A stretch of DNA of 5,194 nt from CAZRAL01 sp964598005. GTDB lineage: Bacteria > Pseudomonadota > Gammaproteobacteria > Burkholderiales > Usitatibacteraceae. Position 1 is the first letter of the stretch, and each line of letters starts with the position of its first letter. Positions 1-5,194 of this stretch are shown piece by piece. Under the pieces are notes generated by a model. It did no database searches. It was not told the DNA's origin and was given only the letters and a program-made list of their open reading frames with translations. The position numbers and the translations under genes were made by a program. The stretch lies in the NCBI GenBank assembly GCA_964598005.1, contig CAZRAL010000086.1:1-5194 (forward strand), in the 5' to 3' direction.

Positions 1-48
1 TCAGAATTTTTCATCCGCCAAGCCTAACACCACTTGCGCTGCGTAAGG

Positions 49-627
49 TCAGTTAACATTATTTTTTTTCACCGTAGCACTCTGTTTCGTTGCTGTGCCC
101 GGCGCCTTTTTGATTTTTCTGGTCGCGCCTGAAGGGGACATTTGTTTCTGTGCCTGTTTTTCCCGGGCCAACAAGGTTTGCATGTTCCCGGAAAGGATAG
201 CCACCTGCTGGACGAGGCCCTCGACGTCCTTGCGGGTTAACACTCCAAGGCGTCTCAGCGATTTATGGACGCGAGTTTCGAATATTTGCTCCAGCTTGTC
301 GAATTTATTGCCCGCCACTTCGAGAGCCTTGCTGGCTTGTTCACGCGCTGTTTCGATGCCTGCCTCGGCAAAGCCACGGGTATGATGTTCAATTTTCTCA
401 CCTTGCTGCACCAAGGTATCGAATATTTTTTTCCCTTCATCCTGCGCCCGTGAAAACGCCCCTAGCCCCGCCAGCCAGATTTGCCTGGCAGAATCGAGCA
501 CCTGCTTGGGTATTTGCTGCTCGGCAAGAGAGGGCGTCATTTCGCCCAGTTTGTCATAAATTTTTTTCGCTTCGCTGGTTGCCGTACTCGCTTTGCTATC
601 CATTTTTTCTTTAGGGGGATTGACCAT
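49..627 (-). CDS. Phasin / polyhydroxyalkanoate granule-associated protein (PhaI/PhaF type)
   Basis: A 192-residue protein of the poly(hydroxyalkanoate) granule-associated family. Such proteins coat intracellular PHA granules and affect their size, number and segregation. The family signature is visible at about residues 49-69 (QIWLAGLGAFSRAQDEGKKIF), followed by a long heptad-like amphipathic helix (about 70-118) and the second typical block RRLGVLTRKDVEGLVQQV (about 124-141). The C-terminus (about 164-192) is rich in Lys, Ala, Thr and Ser. It resembles a much shortened version of the basic, DNA-binding tail of Pseudomonas PhaF, so nucleoid binding is possible but inferred. There is no signal peptide or membrane segment. 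I chose the ATG at 627 because an AAGGAG Shine-Dalgarno sequence (637-642) lies 9 nt upstream; the upstream in-frame TTG at 645 would put that site inside the gene. No other PHA gene (phaC, phaA, phaB) is in the window, so the granule role rests on family resemblance alone. Confidence 0.85.
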   Translation of the reverse strand: MVNPPKEKMDSKASTATSEAKKIYDKLGEMTPSLAEQQIPKQVLDSARQIWLAGLGAFSRAQDEGKKIFDTLVQQGEKIEHHTRGFAEAGIETAREQASKALEVAGNKFDKLEQIFETRVHKSLRRLGVLTRKDVEGLVQQVAILSGNMQTLLAREKQAQKQMSPSGATRKIKKAPGTATKQSATVKKNNVN

Positions 628-636
628 AATCACTTT

Positions 637-642
637 CTCCTT
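637..642 (-). promoter_or_regulatory. Shine-Dalgarno site that fixes the phasin start
   Basis: On the minus strand this reads AAGGAG, with 9 nt to the ATG at 627-625. It decides against the TTG at 645, which lies upstream of the site and has no ribosome binding site of its own. Confidence 0.75.
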
Positions 643-669
643 CAAAGATGCGGGAATGTTGGCTTTGCC

Positions 670-700
670 AGTATAGTGCAGGATGGTGGCTCGGCGTTCA
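670..700 (-). promoter_or_regulatory. Candidate sigma-70 promoter of the phasin gene
   Basis: The minus strand carries TATACT (670-675), a 5/6 match to the -10 consensus, which would put the transcription start about 36 nt before the ATG at 627. The -35 side is poor: the best hexamer, TGAACG (695-700), matches only 3/6 and at a long 19-bp spacing. The promoter may therefore need an activator, or the call may be wrong. A second candidate of the sigma-54 type lies just upstream (706-720). Confidence 0.3.
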
Positions 701-705
701 GGGGG

Positions 706-720
706 GCAGTGCTAATGCCA
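706..720 (-). promoter_or_regulatory. Possible sigma-54 (-24/-12) element upstream of the phasin gene
   Basis: The minus strand reads TGGCATTAGCACTGC. The GG and GC dinucleotides are exactly 10 nt apart, as in the RpoN consensus TGGCAC-N5-TTGC, with a full TGGCA block and a TGC at the -12 side. Deviations are C to T in the -24 element and T to C at the first T of the -12 element. It would start transcription near 694. Such matches occur by chance, and the site overlaps a small 5-bp dyad (709-713 with 720-724), so this is a weak call. Confidence 0.2.
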
Positions 721-840
721 GCACGATTAAGCCATAAGCTGCATGGTGCCGCAAGCAGCAAGGAATGGGCCCAAAAAAGCAAACAGCGGCGTATGCGATG
801 TTAAATCGGTCCAGTCAAAATACAAAGGCGTTCGATTTAT

Positions 841-1386
841 TCAGGAAAGGCTGGCTGGTATGAATTTCAGCGCGGCCCCGTTGTTGCACCAGCGTTGATA
901 GGTCGGCGCCGGGCCGTCCTTGAACATATGTCCATGGTGGCCACCACAACGTGCACAGTGATATTCGGTGCGCGGGTAGATTAGTTTGAAGTCAGTCTTT
1001 TTTTCGAATACACCGGACAAGGTGGTAAAAAAGCTAGGCCAACCCGTACCGCTGTCGAATTTCATCTCCGAGGTAAACACGGGTAAATTGCAACCCGCGC
1101 AATGGAAAATGCCCTTGCGTTTTTCGCCGTCCAATGGCGTGGAGCCCGCGCGCTCTGTTTCCTCATCGCGCAAAACCGCGTATTGAAGTGGCGTCAAACG
1201 CTTTTTCCATTCTGCATCGGAAAGTACCAATTTCTCGATTTTTACGGCAGGCTTGTTTGCCTGTGCAAGTGCTACTTTGACTTGTTCGGGCGTGGGCGCT
1301 TGCTGCGACCGACTATCAGCAGCGCGGCTAAACATTACGCCCGCCGCGGTAGAAACAAGCCCGGAAAGAAAAGTGCGTCGTTTCAT
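841..1386 (-). CDS. msrB: Peptide-methionine (R)-S-oxide reductase MsrB, Tat-exported
   Basis: This protein of 181 residues reduces methionine-R-sulfoxide in oxidised proteins. The N-terminus (KRRTFLSGLVSTAAGVMFSRA) is a twin-arginine type signal followed by a short hydrophobic stretch, so the enzyme should act in the periplasm. The SelR/MsrB domain spans about residues 56-178. The zinc ligands are two CxxC pairs, C96/C99 and C144/C147. The conserved FDSGTGWPSF block is at 110-119 and CGGHHGHMFKDGP at 147-159. The catalytic cysteine is C167 in RWCNNGAALKF, where many homologues have RYCINSA. These are the only five cysteines, so no obvious resolving cysteine exists; recycling may use thioredoxin-like or glutathione-like partners directly (inference). 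GGAG lies 6 nt before the ATG, which supports the start. tldD ends 66 bp upstream on the same strand and could share a transcript. No msrA or dedicated electron donor is nearby. Confidence 0.95.
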   Translation of the reverse strand: MKRRTFLSGLVSTAAGVMFSRAADSRSQQAPTPEQVKVALAQANKPAVKIEKLVLSDAEWKKRLTPLQYAVLRDEETERAGSTPLDGEKRKGIFHCAGCNLPVFTSEMKFDSGTGWPSFFTTLSGVFEKKTDFKLIYPRTEYHCARCGGHHGHMFKDGPAPTYQRWCNNGAALKFIPASLS

Positions 1387-1452
1387 TTGCTACTCCATTA
1401 AAAATTTTGATTACCTATTTTGAAATTCACATAAATCGACACGTATGCCGGT

Positions 1453-2901
1453 CTATGCTGTTCCTCCTACTGTCAGGCCTTCGATCCGAATCGTCGGTTG
1501 CCCTACTCCAACTGGAACGCTCTGCCCCTCCTTGCCGCATGTGCCCACGCCGGAATCCAGCGCCATATCGTTGCCGACCATGGTGACATGCTTGAGCGCG
1601 TCAATACCGTTACCAATCAATGTGGCCCCCACCACGGGGTAACTGATTTTGCCATTTTCAATCATATAGGCTTCAGAAGCCGAGAATACAAATTTGCCGT
1701 TGGTAGTATCGACTTGTCCGCCGCCAAAATTGACCGCATACAAGCCACGTTTCACACTGGCGATGATTTCAGCTGGATCCTTATCGCCCGCCAGCATATA
1801 AGTATTGGTCATACGCGGCATGGGAATATGGGCATAAGATTCGCGCCGGGCATTGCCTGTAGACTTTCCTCCCATCAAACGGGCATTGAGCGAATCCTGC
1901 ATATAGCCTTTTAATATGCCATCTTCGATCAGCACGGTACATTGCGTCGCTGTTCCTTCATCGTCGATATTAAGCGAGCCCCGGCGATTTTCCAATGTGC
2001 CGTCATCGACAACAGTTACCCCCTGAGCGGCCACCCGCTTGCCTATCAGACCGGCGAACGCAGAACTGCCTTTGCGGTTGGCGTCCCCTTCCAACCCATG
2101 TCCCACCGCTTCGTGCAGGAGAATACCCGGAAAGCCATTTCCTAATACCACCGTCATCGACCCAGCCGGTGCAGGTCGAGCATCCAGGCTGACCAGCGCC
2201 TCGTTAACTGCTCGTGCCGTTATTTTCTGCAGTACTTCGTCATTGAAATAACCATAGTCATAGCGCCCTCCCCCGCCAGAATAACCTTGTTCACGGCGGC
2301 CATTTTGTTCGGCAATAACCGTGAGGCCGATATGAATCAAAGGCCGAATGTCGGCTGCGACCGAACCATCGTTACGCACAACCAGAATAACCTCATATTC
2401 ACCGGAAAGCCGCGCCACTACTTCCTTTACACGGGGGTCTGCTGCGCGGGCCAATCCCTCCAACCGTTCCAGGAGCGCTACCTTGCGCGCATCCGAAAAC
2501 TGCGAGATGGGATCGCTAGGTTGATAAAGCGAATGTTTTCCGAATGACTGAACAAACACCATTTTATGGCTGCCATGGCTGCCTGACTGGGCGATGGCCC
2601 GCGTAGCAGTAGCAGCCGACTGAAGTGCGTCAAAATGAATATCGTCGGAATAGGCGAATGCAGTACGTTCTCCGGAAATTACTCGTACCCCTACCCCCTG
2701 GTTGATATTGAAACTGCCGGACTTGACGCGCCCCTCTTCCAGGCTCCAGCTTTCGGACCGGCTGTACTGAAAGTAAAGATCGGCGTAATCCGCTCGGTGA
2801 GAGGCGATGGTGCCAAACACACGACTCAGACTATGATCGTCCAGCCCAAAGGGCGTTAGCAGTACTGCACGGGCAGCGTCAAGAATGGCAGGAGGGTTCA
2901 T
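1453..2901 (-). CDS. tldD: Metalloprotease TldD (TldD/PmbA family)
   Basis: A 482-residue protein, essentially the length of E. coli TldD (481). With its partner TldE (PmbA), TldD forms a cytoplasmic heterodimer that degrades unfolded peptides. In enterobacteria it processes microcin B17 and is linked to removal of the CcdA antitoxin. The zinc-protease motif HEAVGH is at residues 263-268 within GILLHEAVGHGLEGD. The additional conserved cysteine is C455 in SGVGTCGKEGQSVPVGVGQPT, matching the third metal ligand known in E. coli TldD. The N-terminal block DYADLYFQYSRSESWSLEEG (about 38-57) and the C-terminal LTVGGTA are family hallmarks. The start is uncertain: ATG at 2901 fits family length but lacks a clear ribosome binding site, while TTG at 2916 (487 residues) has AGGA only 4 nt upstream. 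No tldE/pmbA lies in the window. msrB follows on the same strand after 66 bp. Confidence 0.95.
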   Translation of the reverse strand: MNPPAILDAARAVLLTPFGLDDHSLSRVFGTIASHRADYADLYFQYSRSESWSLEEGRVKSGSFNINQGVGVRVISGERTAFAYSDDIHFDALQSAATATRAIAQSGSHGSHKMVFVQSFGKHSLYQPSDPISQFSDARKVALLERLEGLARAADPRVKEVVARLSGEYEVILVVRNDGSVAADIRPLIHIGLTVIAEQNGRREQGYSGGGGRYDYGYFNDEVLQKITARAVNEALVSLDARPAPAGSMTVVLGNGFPGILLHEAVGHGLEGDANRKGSSAFAGLIGKRVAAQGVTVVDDGTLENRRGSLNIDDEGTATQCTVLIEDGILKGYMQDSLNARLMGGKSTGNARRESYAHIPMPRMTNTYMLAGDKDPAEIIASVKRGLYAVNFGGGQVDTTNGKFVFSASEAYMIENGKISYPVVGATLIGNGIDALKHVTMVGNDMALDSGVGTCGKEGQSVPVGVGQPTIRIEGLTVGGTA

Positions 2902-2932
2902 GGAGGCTTTAATCAAAAATTCCTAAAAAGTA

Positions 2933-2961
2933 ATTATCGCAGACTGGCTGATTCGTGTCTG
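2933..2961 (-). promoter_or_regulatory. Candidate sigma-70 promoter of tldD
   Basis: On the minus strand CAGACA (2956-2961; 4/6 to TTGACA) is separated by exactly 17 nt from GATAAT (2933-2938; 5/6 to TATAAT). A TGC directly before the -10 makes it an extended -10 element. Transcription would start near 2926, giving a leader of about 25 nt to the ATG at 2901, or only about 10 nt to the TTG at 2916. Confidence 0.5.
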
Positions 2962-2978
2962 TTCATAAGCCAAACATA

Positions 2979-3002
2979 ATTCCATTTTTAAGGAAATGGA
3001 AT
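2979..3002. repeat. Perfect 9-bp inverted repeat in the tldD-pyrG divergent region
   Basis: ATTCCATTT (2979-2987) and AAATGGAAT (2994-3002) are perfect reverse complements around a 6-nt centre, TTAAGG. There is no T-run after either arm, so it does not look like an intrinsic terminator. It lies about 18 bp upstream of the candidate -35 of tldD and about 120 bp upstream of that of pyrG, which fits an operator-like binding site. The regulator is unknown. Confidence 0.5.
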
Positions 3003-3107
3003 AAACACTCTGACCGCAATTTTTATCAAACTGTTCACCCATGAGCCATTTTTTTGTAGCCTGCGCTGCTGAGCACCCTCGCATACCAACAAATTTATCG
3101 GTTAATT

Positions 3108-3129
3108 TTTGGGGTAAATTTGGGGTGAA
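3108..3129 (+). repeat. Two tandem 11-bp repeats over the pyrG -35 region
   Basis: TTTGGGGTAAA (3108-3118) is followed at once by TTTGGGGTGAA (3119-3129), with one mismatch between the copies. The 11-bp period is close to one helical turn, so both copies face the same side of the DNA. The second copy overlaps the likely -35 element (TTGGGG, 3120-3125). Its position suggests a role in pyrG promoter activity, but with only two copies chance is possible. Confidence 0.4.
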
Positions 3130-3149
3130 ATGGCTACTTGCGTTATAAT
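3120..3149 (+). promoter_or_regulatory. Candidate sigma-70 promoter of pyrG
   Basis: A perfect TATAAT -10 box is at 3144-3149. The best -35 is TTGGGG (3120-3125; 3/6) at 18-bp spacing. Transcription would begin around 3154-3157 in a T/C-rich stretch, leaving a leader of only about 21 nt before the ATG at 3177. No Shine-Dalgarno sequence of note is present in that leader. It also has no room for the attenuator hairpin that controls pyrG in Bacillus. Confidence 0.55.
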
Positions 3150-3176
3150 TTTAATTTCCTGCTCAAGACTTAGCCC

Positions 3177-4865
3177 ATGACTAAGTATATCTTCGTAACC
3201 GGTGGGGTTGTCTCTTCTCTTGGTAAAGGGATTGCCGCTGCCTCTCTCGCTGCCATACTCGAATCGCGCAGCATCAAAGTATCGATGGTCAAGCTGGATC
3301 CTTATATCAATGTGGATCCCGGCACCATGTCGCCTTTTCAACACGGCGAAGTATTTGTGACCGAAGACGGAGCCGAAACCGATCTCGATCTCGGCCATTA
3401 CGAGCGCTTTGCTTCGGCCAAAATGAAAAAGCTCAACAATTTCACCACTGGGCAAATTTACGAGCGCGTGATCAACAAAGAACGGCGCGGTGATTATCTG
3501 GGCGGCACGGTTCAGGTCATCCCGCACATTACTGACGAAATCAAAGCGTCGATCAAGGCCGCTACAATCGATGCTGATGTGGGCATTATCGAAATCGGCG
3601 GTACGGTAGGCGATATCGAATCCCTGCCTTTTCTGGAGGCAATTCGTCAGCTGGGTATCGAAATTGGCCGTGACAATGTTTGCTACATTCATCTGACACT
3701 GGTCCCTTACCTGCCATCGGTCGGCGAGATCAAAACCAAACCGACCCAACACAGCGTAAAAGAGTTGCGCGAAATCGGTATACAACCCGATATCGTGATG
3801 TGTCGCAGCGACCGCCCCTTGCCCGATGAAGACCGCCGCAAAATTGCCTTGTTCACCAATGTCGATAGCGGGGCCGTCATTTCCTGTTATGACGTGGACA
3901 GCATTTACAAAATCCCCAAAGTGCTGCACAAACAAGGGCTGGATGAAATCGTCTGCCGCAAATTGCATCTCACCCCGCGCCCGGCCGATCTGACGCTTTG
4001 GGACAATATTGTCAGTGCGCTGGAAAATCCGCAACACGAGATTAACCTTGCCATGGTGGGCAAATATGTCGATCTGGCAGATTCTTATAAATCACTCTCT
4101 GAAGCCTTGATTCACGCCGGCATCCATACCCGGACGCGGGTAAAAATTCATTACCTCGATTCGGAACAAATCGAGAAAGAGGGCATTGACGCATTGGCTA
4201 ACATAGATGCCATCCTGGTACCCGGCGGCTTTGGCAAACGCGGCACGGAAGGCAAGATCGCCGCCGTAAAATACGCCCGCGAAAACAAAATTCCCTATCT
4301 GGGTATTTGCCTCGGCATGCAGATTGCCACCATCGAATTTGCCCGCAATGTAGTGGGCTTGGCCGACGCCAACTCCACTGAATTTGAGCCGGATACACCC
4401 CACCCGGTTATCGCATTGATTACTGAATGGCAAAACCACGATGGCAAGGTGGAGCGCCGTGACGCCAGCTCCAACTTGGGCGGCACCATGCGGCTGGGTG
4501 CGCAGCCTTGCACGCTACGCCCCGGCACGCTGGCCTATCGCATCTACCAACGCGATACGGTCAGCGAGCGGCACCGCCATCGCTATGAAGTCAATAACCA
4601 TTACGTTCCTCGCCTCGAAGCCGCAGGACTGGTCGTTTCAGCGCGCACCAATGCCGAAGCGCTGACTGAAATGATCGAACTCGATCCCGTCAAGCACGGC
4701 CATCCCTGGTTTTATGGCTGCCAGTTTCATCCCGAATTCACTTCCACACCGCGTGATGGCCATCCGCTTTTCACTTCATTTGTCAAAGCAGCGCTGGAAC
4801 AACGTAAAAAAACTCATGGCGAAGCAGGTTTGCGCGTAGTGCAGGGTACCAAGGCTACAGCATGA
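3177..4865 (+). CDS. pyrG: CTP synthase (glutamine-hydrolysing)
   Basis: A 562-residue enzyme that converts UTP to CTP using ATP and ammonia from glutamine, the last step of de novo pyrimidine nucleotide synthesis. The synthetase domain (about 1-266) shows the P-loop GGVVSSLGKG at 9-18 (K17), LDPYINVDPGTMSP at 40-53, Mg-binding D71 in TDLDLGHYERF, E139 in IEIGGTVGDIESLPF, and the UTP-site segment KTKPTQHSVKEL at 186-197. The class I glutamine amidotransferase domain (about 288-545) has the oxyanion strand LVPGGFG at 347-353 and the nucleophile C378 in GICLGMQ. The catalytic pair is H518 and E520 in QFHPEFTSTPRDGHPLF. All key residues are present, so it should be active and cytoplasmic. It is about 17 residues longer than E. 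coli PyrG (545), mostly in a variable C-terminal tail. The ATG aligns with the E. coli N-terminus, although no clear ribosome binding site precedes it. The enolase and kdsA genes often found after pyrG are not seen; a palindromic repeat follows instead. Confidence 0.98.
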   Translation: MTKYIFVTGGVVSSLGKGIAAASLAAILESRSIKVSMVKLDPYINVDPGTMSPFQHGEVFVTEDGAETDLDLGHYERFASAKMKKLNNFTTGQIYERVINKERRGDYLGGTVQVIPHITDEIKASIKAATIDADVGIIEIGGTVGDIESLPFLEAIRQLGIEIGRDNVCYIHLTLVPYLPSVGEIKTKPTQHSVKELREIGIQPDIVMCRSDRPLPDEDRRKIALFTNVDSGAVISCYDVDSIYKIPKVLHKQGLDEIVCRKLHLTPRPADLTLWDNIVSALENPQHEINLAMVGKYVDLADSYKSLSEALIHAGIHTRTRVKIHYLDSEQIEKEGIDALANIDAILVPGGFGKRGTEGKIAAVKYARENKIPYLGICLGMQIATIEFARNVVGLADANSTEFEPDTPHPVIALITEWQNHDGKVERRDASSNLGGTMRLGAQPCTLRPGTLAYRIYQRDTVSERHRHRYEVNNHYVPRLEAAGLVVSARTNAEALTEMIELDPVKHGHPWFYGCQFHPEFTSTPRDGHPLFTSFVKAALEQRKKTHGEAGLRVVQGTKATA

Positions 4866-4889
4866 GATTTTACCTTTGGGAATGTGCTT

Positions 4890-4909
4890 TTAAGGAACCT
4901 CTGATTAAG
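4890..4909. mobile_element. Possible IS5-family terminal repeat next to a TTAA target
   Basis: GGAACCTCTGATTAAG (4894-4909) resembles the terminal inverted repeat of IS5 elements as I recall it (GGAAGGTGCGAATAAG): 11 of 16 positions agree, including the GGAA tip and the TAAG end. It is preceded directly by TTAA (4890-4893), which fits the YTAR target sequence duplicated by that family. The opposite end is not found before the window ends, and there is no transposase, so this may be one end of a longer element, a solo end or a MITE. The call is by resemblance only. Confidence 0.4.
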
Positions 4910-4997
4910 TCCTCCATGAGCCGCGTATTGACAAGAATAGTCCATAAACAAGGTCTTACAAATGGCAGGTCGAATCCGTTGATACGAAGCCAAGGAG

Positions 4998-5046
4998 GCC
5001 CCGGCGTAGCGGAAGCCTCGCGCAGCACAGGCCGCGAAGCCGGGGC
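4998..5046. repeat. First core hairpin of the palindromic element
   Basis: GCCCCGGC (4998-5005) pairs perfectly with GCCGGGGC (5039-5046). Inside, after a small symmetric internal loop (gta/gaa), GCG and GCCT pair with AGGC and CGC across a 10-nt apical loop, with a 3-nt bulge. This gives a stable GC-rich stem. No T-tract follows on either strand, so it is not a classic intrinsic terminator. Confidence 0.6.
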
Positions 5047-5050
5047 AATC

Positions 5051-5125
5051 GCCTTGCCTTTCGGGTCGCATCCAAAGGCACTGAGTCCTCAGCGCCTTTG
5101 GAACCTGCTCCGCCTGCGGCAAGGC
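5051..5125. repeat. Second, nested core hairpin of the palindromic element
   Basis: The outer arms GCCTTGCC (5051-5058) and GGCAAGGC (5118-5125) are perfect complements. Nested within them is a very strong hairpin: TCCAAAGGC (5071-5079) pairs with GCCTTTGGA (5094-5102), then one A/C mismatch, then CTGAG (5081-5085) pairs with CTCAG (5088-5092) around a 2-nt TC loop. Fourteen of 15 positions pair in the inner stem. Confidence 0.65.
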
Positions 5126-5194
5126 ACGCCGAAGATGGACTATTCTTGTCAAAACCCGCATGGGCGCTCATTTTCCGGGCGGTCTGCTGTGTTG

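Larger units (their letters stand above)
4928..5152. repeat. Palindromic element: perfect 18-bp inverted repeat around a structured GC-rich core
   Basis: TTGACAAGAATAGTCCAT (4928-4945) returns as its exact reverse complement at 5135-5152. Beyond the perfect arms the similarity continues with gaps, to ATGAGC (4916-4921) on the left and GCTCAT (5166-5171) on the right. The 189-bp core is visibly more GC-rich than pyrG and contains two further long hairpins (4998-5046 and 5051-5125), so a single strand could fold into a cruciform or three-way junction. Two open frames on the minus strand cross it (4814-5161 and 4956-5171), but they ignore the structure, have low-complexity Arg/Leu/Ala content and lack any recognisable domain. 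The rest of 4866-5194 holds no gene I can support. A non-autonomous mobile repeat is the likeliest reading. A structured RNA or a strong transcription stop after pyrG are alternatives. Confidence 0.65.

Noticed and set aside
1..14. Minus-strand ATG at 14-12 (MKNS...) as the start of a next gene to the left
   Set aside because: Only four full codons are in the window and no clear Shine-Dalgarno sequence precedes it, so it cannot be told from chance.
481..804. Plus-strand open frame of 107 codons over the phasin start and the gap to msrB
   Set aside because: Over half is antisense to the phasin, the composition is unlike a real protein, and there is no convincing ribosome binding site or homology.
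628..840. Terminator for msrB or small RNA gene in the gap before the phasin
   Set aside because: Only short dyads are visible (for example GTGCT/AGCAC at 709-724 and a loose TTAAATCG/CGATTTAT pair at 801-840). None has a T-run after it, so neither call is supported.
1388..1413. AT-rich imperfect palindrome just upstream of the msrB ribosome binding site
   Set aside because: It consists mostly of A/T runs with a wobble pair, as expected by chance in an AT-rich spacer.
1498..1914. Plus-strand open frame of 138 codons opposite tldD
   Set aside because: It is antisense to conserved TldD sequence, including the region before the C-terminal metal ligand, and has no protein family resemblance.
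3102..4037. Long minus-strand open frame (311 codons) opposite pyrG
   Set aside because: It lies antisense to the well-conserved synthetase domain of pyrG, its translation shows no recognisable domain, and it runs across the pyrG promoter. It is a shadow of the pyrG codon pattern.
4866..4893. Intrinsic terminator right after the pyrG stop codon
   Set aside because: The AT-rich stretch before the element has no stem that could form a terminator hairpin.
4814..5171. Two overlapping minus-strand open frames (4814-5161 and 4956-5171)
   Set aside because: They run through the inverted repeats and partly into the 3' end of pyrG. They have Arg/Leu/Ala/Cys-rich content with no family resemblance, and their boundaries reflect absence of stops in GC-rich DNA.

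Overview
The window looks like a chromosomal housekeeping segment from a proteobacterium, most likely a betaproteobacterium of moderate GC content. The evidence is a polyhydroxyalkanoate (PHA) granule phasin with the proteobacterial 'IWLAGLGAF' signature, a Tat-exported MsrB, a full-length TldD and a CTP synthase close to the E. coli protein. This placement is inferred from protein character; no rRNA or other marker gene is present.

Layout: three genes run leftward on the minus strand. They are a short phasin with a basic tail (49-627), a periplasmic peptide-methionine (R)-S-oxide reductase, msrB (841-1386), and the TldD subunit of the TldD/TldE metalloprotease (1453-2901). tldD and msrB are 66 bp apart and could be co-transcribed. 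The phasin lies 213 bp further on and probably has its own promoter. A 260-275 bp divergent intergenic region (2902-3176) holds a good candidate promoter for tldD, a perfect 9-bp dyad, an 11-bp tandem repeat and a TATAAT promoter for pyrG. pyrG (3177-4865) runs rightward and is complete.

The last 329 bp (4866-5194) contain no convincing gene. They do hold the most unusual structure in the window. A sequence resembling an IS5-family terminal repeat (GGAACCTCTGATTAAG) abuts a TTAA that fits the YTAR target of that family. It is followed by a perfect 18-bp inverted repeat (4928-4945 and 5135-5152) around a GC-rich core of 189 bp that itself contains two long hairpins. This looks like a non-autonomous or remnant mobile repeat next to pyrG. 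No transposase is visible in the window, and the right end of the element may lie beyond it.

The genes do not form one pathway: carbon storage (phasin), envelope protein repair (MsrB), peptide processing/proteolysis (TldD) and pyrimidine nucleotide synthesis (PyrG). I see no undescribed multi-gene system. The candidates for novelty are the palindromic element and the small regulatory dyads and repeats.
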